Assembly (NCBI GenBank): GCA_907163345.1
Contig: CAJQUN010000008.1
Span: 11,881,691-11,945,690 of the forward strand
DNA: 64,000 nucleotides
Direction of reading: 5' to 3'
Origin: Haberlea rhodopensis
Lineage: Eukaryota > Streptophyta > Magnoliopsida > Lamiales > Gesneriaceae
Shown here: positions 58,282 to 64,000 of the stretch, in pieces
How the letters are laid out: each line of letters begins with the position of its first letter
How positions within the stretch are numbered: the stretch's first letter is position 1
The notes under the pieces: generated by a model
Database searches by the model: none
Told to the model about the DNA's origin: nothing
What the model saw: the letters and a program-made list of their open reading frames with translations, nothing else
Translations under genes and position numbers: made by a program

Positions 58282-61080
58282 TCATTCTTCTACTTCCCAT
58301 GTAGCTTCTCTTTCAGTATGGTTTGACCATTGGACTTTGACATATGGAATTGTCCTTCGTCTCAGAACTTGGTTCTTGTTATCCAGAATACGGATAGGGA
58401 TTTCTTCGTATTTCAAAGTTTCGTCCAAGCTCCCTTGAGTTACTAGGGGTTCTGCTTCAAGTACATGGCTTGGGTCAGCAATGTATTTTCTTAGTTGTGA
58501 TACATGGAAGACATTGTGAATTCTCGACAGATTTGGCGGTAGTGCTATTTTATATGCTAGCGTTCCCACCTTTTCTAGAACTTCAAATGGTCCCACATAT
58601 CTTGGATTCAACTTTCCCCTTTTGTCGAATCTAATTACTCCTTTCATTGGTGAAATCTTTACGTAGACCTTTTCACCAATCTCGATATCCACTGGTCTCC
58701 TTTTCAAATCAGCCCAACTCTTCTGTCGGTCCTGGGCTGTCTTGAGCCTATCTCTGATGATGGCTATCTTGTCAGTAGTAGCTTGCACTAACTATGGTCC
58801 GGTGATAGCTCTTTCTCCTACTTCATCCCAGTATAAGGGTGATCGGCATTTGCGCCCATAGAGTGCTTCGTATGGCGCCATCCCAATGCTACTATGATAG
58901 CTGTTATTGTAAGCGAACTCGACTAGAGGTAATAGTTCGCTCCAATTTGCAGTAAAATCCAATACACAAGCCCTTAGCATATCTTCGAGGGTTTGGATAG
59001 TCCTCTCTGTCTGGCCATCGGTTTGCGGGTGATAGGCCGTGCTAAGAGTCACTTTACTTCCCATAGCTTGCTGAAAGCTTTTCCAGAAACGCGACACGAA
59101 TCTAGGATCTCTGTCAGATAGGATGCTCACTGGGACTCCATGCAATCTCACTATATTGTCCATATATAGAGTTGTCAATTTGTCCAAGTTGTAGTTCATA
59201 CGGACAGGTAGAAAATGTGCTGACTTGGTTAGTCTATCAACAATTACCCAAATTCCGTCATGGCTCTGTTTTGATTTTGGTAGGCCTACGACGAAGTCCA
59301 TGGAGATGTGATCCCATTTCCATTCAGGGATTTCCAGAGGTTGAAGAAGTCCTCCGGGTCTTTGATGCTCAGCTTTAACTTGTTGACATACCAAGCATCG
59401 GGAGACGAATTCTGCTACGTCCTTTTTCATGGCGTTCCACCAGAAACTTTCCTTCAAATCCTTGTACTTTGTACTCCCAGGGTGGACTGAAAATTTTGAT
59501 TTGTGCGCTTCAGACATCACTTCTTGTCTTATGTTGTTCACATTTGGCACGCACAATCGTCCTTTCATCCACATAATTCCATTGCTATCGATCTCAAAGT
59601 CAGTAATTTTCTTCTCTTTGACTTGTTCTTTTAACTTTGTTAGGCTCAGATCTTGATCTTGGCTTAGTTTGATGGTCTCTCGAAGACAGGGTTGAGCTGA
59701 GACCGAAGCTAAGATCATTTTTCCTTTGCCTTTCCGGCTCAAAGCGTCTGCTACTTTGTTTGCCTTGCCGGGATGGTAACTAATGGTGAGATCGTAGTCT
59801 TTTAAGAGTTCGATCCATCGTCTCTGCCTCATGTTTAGTTCTTTTTGAGTGAACAGGTACTTAAGGCTTTGATGGTCTGTGAACACTTCACTTGGCGCCA
59901 TACAGATAGTGTCTCCAAATTTTTAAGGCGAACACCACTGCGGCTAATTCGAGGTCATGCGTAGGGTAGTTTTGCTCGTGAGGCTTGAGCTGTCTTGAAG
60001 CATACGCGATTACTCTTCCTTCTTGCATGAGTACACATCCCAGTCCTTCCTTAGATACATCACTATAAATAGTGAAACCCATGCCTTCAGTCGGTAGTAC
60101 TAGTACCGGTGCAGATGAGAGCTTTTTCTTCAAAGTCTCAAAACTTTTCTCACATTCTTCACTCCAGATAAATTTTGCGTTCTTTTGTGTGAGCCTTGTA
60201 AGAGGTAGTGCTATTGACAAAAATCCTTCGACAAACTTCCGGTAGTAACCAGCTAGTCCCAAGAAGCTTCGGATTTCGGTCACTGTCGTTGGCCTATGCC
60301 AATCCAAAACTGCCTCTACCTTTTTAGGATCCACTGACACGCCTTCTTTTGATATGATGTGTCCTAAGAAAGATACGCTTTCTAGCCAGAATTCACATTT
60401 ATTAAATTTGGCATAGAGCTCCTTCTCTCTCAATGTCTGTAGAGTGAGGCGAAGATGTTGTTCGTGTTCCTCATTGCTCGACGAATAAATGAGGATATCA
60501 TCGATGAACACCACAACAAGTTATCCAAGAATGGCTTGAATAATCGATTCATCAAGTCCATGAATACTGTTGGCGCGTTTGTCAAGCCAAATGGCATCAC
60601 CGTGAATTCATAATGCCCATACCTCGTTCTGAATGTTGTTTTCGGTATGTCATCAGCTTTTATCTTTAGTTGGTGATAGCCTGACCTTAGATCGAGCTTA
60701 GAAAAGACTTTAGCTCCTTTGAGTTGATCGAACAGGTCATCTATCCTTGGAAGAGGGTACTTGTTCTTGATTGTGATCTTATTCAGCTCTCTGTAGTCGA
60801 TGCACAATCTCATGCTCCCGTCTTTCTTCTTTACAAACAACACTGGAGCTCCCCATGGGGATACACTTGGTCTGATTTGTCTCTTGTCTAAGAGATCCTG
60901 TAGTTGTTCCTTGAGTTCTTTCAATTCGGCTGGAGCCATTCGGTATGGTGCCTTTGAGACTGGTGCAGCGCCTGGCACCAAGTTGATTTCAAACTCCAAT
61001 TCTCGGTTTGGAACAGAACCGGGCAGTTCTTCAGGAAAGACATCCGGAAACTCTTGCACTACCGCTATGTCTTCTATCAT
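58282..61080 (-). pseudogene. Chromovirus pol: RT, RNase H, integrase, chromodomain
   Basis: RT begins near 61080 (DVFPEELPGSVPNRELEFEI, VLFVKKKDGSMRLCIDYREL, KLDLRSGYHQL). A frame change near 60510 leads to VVFIDDILIYSSS-type sequence and RNase H (IYSDVSKEGLGCVL, YASRQLKPHEQNYPTHDLE). Another frame change near 59,895 precedes the integrase block: FTDHQSLKYLFTQKE, the zinc finger HPGSTKYKDL ... CLVCQQVKAEH, the core DHISMDFVVGLP, LSDRDPRFVSRFW and GQTERTIQTLEDM. An in-frame TAG at 58792-58794 separates the last part, which holds the GPFEVLEKVG motif, FHVSQLRKY and the chromodomain (EEIPIRILDNKNQVLRRR ... VKVQWSNHTEREATWE). Two frame changes plus a stop make it defective. Chromodomains direct such elements to methylated H3K9 chromatin. 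Confidence 0.92.
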
Positions 61081-61115
61081 GGGTCCATCTTCCTCTTTTA
61101 CCTCGCTTATTGTTG

Positions 61116-62681
61116 CTAGGTTTCTTCACCGTTCTTCACGGCTTTCCAAGTTTGTGCTGCTGTTAGTAGAAATTTTCGTTCCTTGGTTTTGCCTTGGTCC
61201 ACGATCTCTCCCTCGTCTGGAGTTCGTAGTTTAACATTCTTGTTGCGACAGTCCACTACTCCATGGTGTTTAGATAGCCAATCCATTCCCAGTATAACAT
61301 CGAAATCCACCATGTTGAGTTGAATTAGCTCAGCATTAAACCTTATTTCATTAATACTGAGATTACAATCTCGGTGTATACTATGTGCTATAAGGGTCTT
61401 ATTGGCTGGTGTTGCTACATTGTATGGTTCACTAAGTAATTCAGGTTTAAGAGCTAGTTTCTTAGCAAACCTCTTAGATATAAACGAATGCGTGGCACCA
61501 CAATCAAATAATGTATAAGTAGGTAATTCGTTTAATAAAATGGTACCTGCCACGACGTCGTTTGCGTCCTCTGCCTCCTCATGTGATATGGCAAAGACAC
61601 GGGCATTCGGATTGTTCTCCCTTGGTTTGTTCGGAGGCCCGCCATTTCTTGCAATTGTCCCCTTTACATCAGGTTCGGGACATTCGGCAATTCGGTGGCC
61701 TATCTTCCCACATCGGAAACATGCTCCTTTTCCCTTCAGGCATTCTCCCGGATGGTTGTAGCCACAGTTTGAGCATTTTGGGTACCTCTGTTGGGTTGGC
61801 CCTATCGTTGGTCCTTTTTGCTGATTGCTGGACGGGTTAGGCCTCTTGAAGTTTTGACCATTAGGGGTATGCTGACTAATGGAGGGTCGCTTGCGCTTGA
61901 ATTCTTCCTCGCGACGCTTTATGTCTGCTTCAGCTCGGATGGCTGCTCCCATTAGATCTCCAAAATTTGCGGTTTCGAAAATCGCAAGGGCGGATTGGAT
62001 ACGATTGTTTAGTCCAATCCTGAAGCGATGTAGCTTTAGAGACTCGTCTGCCATTATGCTTGGCGCATACGTTCCCAGTGAGTTGAACTTCGCGGTGTAC
62101 TCCACTACTGTCATGTCTGGCGTCTGCGTCAGGTGTTCAAATTCTCGCAGTTTCTGGTTTTGTACCGCGGTTGGAAAGTACTGTTTTAGAAACGTACTTC
62201 GGAACCTTTGCCATGTGATTGGTCCCGCTTCTACCATAAGTGGTGATACATTTTCCCACCATTTTCCAGCTTGATCAACGAGGAATCACGTGGTGACTTC
62301 CACTTTAATGTTTTCAGGCACTTCAAGTAGTCTGTGGTGGTTTTTCACTTGTTTAAGCCAGTTTTGGGCCATCTCCGGGTCTGAGTTGCCATCAAAGGTT
62401 GGAACTCTGTTCTTTCGCAGTGATTCATAGTGATACTTCACTCCCTGCGGATGTGGCGTTGGCTGCGGATGTGGCTGATTAGCAGCAGGATTAGTTAAGC
62501 CTTGAAGTGTCGTGGCCACAATGGTGGCTATTGCTGCCAAGTCCTCACGACTCAGTCCCACCCTCGGGGGTTGTGGCGGTGCAGGTGGAGGATTCTGATT
62601 TCCATCCGTTCTCTCCTCATTAGAATTAGGAGGAACAGCGTAGTTGGGATTACGGTTGCTGCGAGTAGGACGTCCGGCCAT
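61116..62681 (-). pseudogene. Chromovirus gag-protease
   Basis: Gag starts at 62681 (MAGRPTRSNRNPNYAVPPNS) with a proline-rich N-terminus and FDGNSDPEMAQNWLKQV. An in-frame TGA at 62286-62288 interrupts it; reading continues in the same frame with the retrotransposon gag domain (WQRFRSTFLKQYFPTAVQ, EFEHLTQTPDMTVVEYTAKF). Two zinc motifs follow (CSNCGYNHPGEC and CFRCGKIGHRIAEC), then the protease with FDCGATHSFIS and VILGMDWL. The frame ends at 61116; pol continues in another frame. Confidence 0.9.
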
Positions 62682-62877
62682 TTCCTACAATACATATAGA
62701 TCTAAAATCTTTGCGCAGAGAATATAACGATAGCGGAAAGATAAAGAAGACATGATAAACAGAAATGACGATTTTATTAATCATTGAAAATGTTTATCAA
62801 AACAAAACGGAAAGGAAAATGCTGAACATCAAAATAATCCTTAAAAACAAAACTCCTAAACAAAGCTTTCTAGAAAA

Positions 62878-63360
62878 CTACGGATCTATAACGTCTCCAC
62901 TTCCTAACTCCTCTACAATATCTTCCTCCATTGGTTCTTCATCTGGGTCTTCATCCGAGTCTACCACGTCCAGGAGGTCTCGCATGTGATCATTGGCTTC
63001 CCGTAGATCACTATTGACGTTCTGGAGGTGAGTGATGATATTCCAGTATCCATTGCTTCTTATTGCCAAGCGATGGTTCGTAGCTTGTAGTGAGAGAACT
63101 CGCTCCGCCATTTGCTCCAGCTGTTGCCTTTGCACTACGCATTTCTGGGCAGCAGTCCGATGGAGTTCATCTAATCGAGCAACTTCTTTGTTAGCTTCCT
63201 TACTCTGCTCGTCGGCTTGATGGTGATAGTAGCCGAGTCTATGAACATCGCCATGCAGGTGGTCTACTACCTCAAGTAGTTCAGACTTAGCTTCCTTGAG
63301 CTTTTCAACTTCTTGCTCCAGGCTAAGGATCTGGACTGTCTGAGCTCGGGTTGTCATCAC
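62878..63360 (-). CDS. Extra coiled-coil ORF upstream of chromovirus gag
   Basis: A 160-codon intact frame (MMTTRAQTVQILSLEQEVEK) lies between the 5' leader and gag, about 200 bp before the gag start. Most of it is heptad-rich coiled coil (VEKLKEAKSELLEVVDHL, ELHRTAAQKCVVQRQQLEQM), ending in a strongly acidic tail (DSDEDPDEEPMEEDIVEEL). It has no enzymatic motif and I know of no named function. It remains open while gag and pol are broken. It could be an accessory structural protein, or a captured host fragment. Confidence 0.65.
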   Translation of the reverse strand: MMTTRAQTVQILSLEQEVEKLKEAKSELLEVVDHLHGDVHRLGYYHHQADEQSKEANKEVARLDELHRTAAQKCVVQRQQLEQMAERVLSLQATNHRLAIRSNGYWNIITHLQNVNSDLREANDHMRDLLDVVDSDEDPDEEPMEEDIVEELGSGDVIDP

Positions 63361-64000
63361 CTAAACCCAAATACGGAACTAATTTAGTCAAATGGAATAC
63401 TTGACAAAATCATAGAAATCAAGTATCAAAAGTAAGAGATCGAAATTTCGAATTCTGGAAATTTTTTTTTTTTTTTTAAAAATCGAAATTAGAATTTATA
63501 ATCGAAAATTAGGGTTTCGAAATTATCCCTAATCGAAGCTTGGAATCCAAAATTGACAGAGGGCTATCAATCGTCTTGCTTGGAGGATCTGCCGAAAATT
63601 TTTAATTTCGAAAATACGCAGATAAGATCCGAAAATCGAAGGATGAACATATTTTGGGGGTTAGGGTTCTTGACTAGTACTGGTTCGATTGAAATTTCCC
63701 GTCGACCAGTGGTTGAGAGTGACGGTGTTCATGTGGTTTTTACTCCAGAGGTCAAGCTCGTCGTTTGTATATGTCGGATTAATCGAACGGCGTTCAGCGG
63801 TGGCGGATCGGAAAAATAAGGACGTTAGGGTTTCAGAAATTTTGAACAAGAAATTGATCGGGCAAACGTAGTCCGATCGACCTGAAATTTTTACAGTGTG
63901 ATTGACTGGAAGGGACGATCCTAATGGTATACACGTCGACGACTATCGTGGCGGCAGGCGGCGGCGATGACTTGAAGCTAGGGTTTCGAATTTTCTTAAT
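63361..64000 (-). other. Chromovirus 5' leader
   Basis: Non-coding leader of the chromovirus with no primer-binding site or LTR edge seen before the window ends. It has a T/A-rich run at 63460-63482 and several TAGGGTTTCGAA-like motifs (63508, 63660, 63828, 63980). Confidence 0.5.

Larger units (their letters stand above)
56259..64000 (-). mobile_element. Tekay/Del-type Ty3 chromovirus, 5' LTR outside the window
   Basis: On the minus strand: an extra coiled-coil ORF, gag, protease, RT, RNase H, integrase, chromodomain, polypurine tract (AAGGAGGGAGGGA, 58201-58213) and 3' LTR (56259-58200). The chromodomain downstream of integrase places it among chromoviruses, and the long LTR and layout suit Tekay/Del. 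The right-hand LTR is not found up to 64000, so it must lie beyond the edge after a leader of at least 640 bp. Confidence 0.9.

Noticed and set aside
11255..62681. Integrated pararetrovirus copies
   Set aside because: All reverse transcriptases here are linked to copia or gypsy integrases with LTRs, or to a LINE endonuclease; no movement-protein or coat-protein-like region was seen.

Overview
This is a 64-kb piece of a flowering-plant (eudicot) nuclear chromosome. The evidence is spliced genes with plant-type intron borders, a cytosolic HSP70 with the usual plant intron position, a plant succinyl-CoA ligase alpha gene, a plant P5A-ATPase, and a dense nested set of plant LTR retrotransposons (Ty1/copia, Tat-type Ty3/gypsy, Tekay/Del-type chromovirus, Athila-like relic), a TRIM, RTE-type LINEs and Mutator-like/Tourist-like non-autonomous elements. 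Low-copy genes occupy under 10 kb in exons and nearby flanks; most of the rest is recognisable transposon. The species cannot be fixed from the sequence; an asterid is only a guess.

Layout. (1) 1-2455, minus strand: the first two coding exons of a P5A-type ATPase (PDR2/MIA family), running off the left edge. (2) 2456-9731: AT-rich intergenic DNA with a Tourist-like MITE (3191-3722) and a decayed Ty1/copia (5413-9530) split by a 2,017-bp solo LTR (6253-8269, TSD CGTTC). (3) 9737-18465: complete young Ty1/copia element with 1.5-kb LTRs (Copia-A, minus, TSD AATAT), inserted in an older LTR-like repeat. (4) 20260-31116: a Mutator-like non-autonomous element with 9-bp TSD, split by a complete and very young 10,061-bp Tat-lineage Ty3 element (20813-30873, TSD TATAA). 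The Tat element has gag-pol on the minus strand, an 18-unit tandem array, and a three-exon gene on the opposite strand with its own TATA-like box. (5) 32213-33084: an 872-bp foldback element with 9-bp TSD ending 192 bp before the next gene. (6) 33277-49456, plus strand: the mitochondrial succinyl-CoA ligase alpha subunit gene, 7 exons, 330 aa. Intron 4 (8.4 kb) holds a TRIM, a truncated RTE LINE, a full Ty1/copia (Copia-B) and a 22-nt perfect inverted repeat; intron 5 (4.3 kb) holds a near full-length RTE LINE with a 21-bp TSD. (7) 51289-53723, plus strand: an HSP70, 646 aa, two exons, ending EEVD. (8) 53,985-64,000: a possible Helitron end, an Athila-like LTR/PBS/leader relic, and a Tekay/Del-type chromovirus (minus) whose 3' LTR, chromodomain, pol, gag and an extra coiled-coil ORF lie in the window; its 5' LTR is beyond the right edge.

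The three cellular genes are housekeeping functions (ER P5A transport ATPase, TCA-cycle substrate-level phosphorylation, cytosolic chaperone) with no sign of a cluster. The transposons supply the structure: insertions into insertions give a relative order (old copia, then solo LTR; Mutator-like element, then Tat element; old LTR repeat, then Copia-A; Athila relic, then chromovirus). The least expected feature is the spliced antisense gene of the Tat element together with its neighbouring higher-order tandem array.
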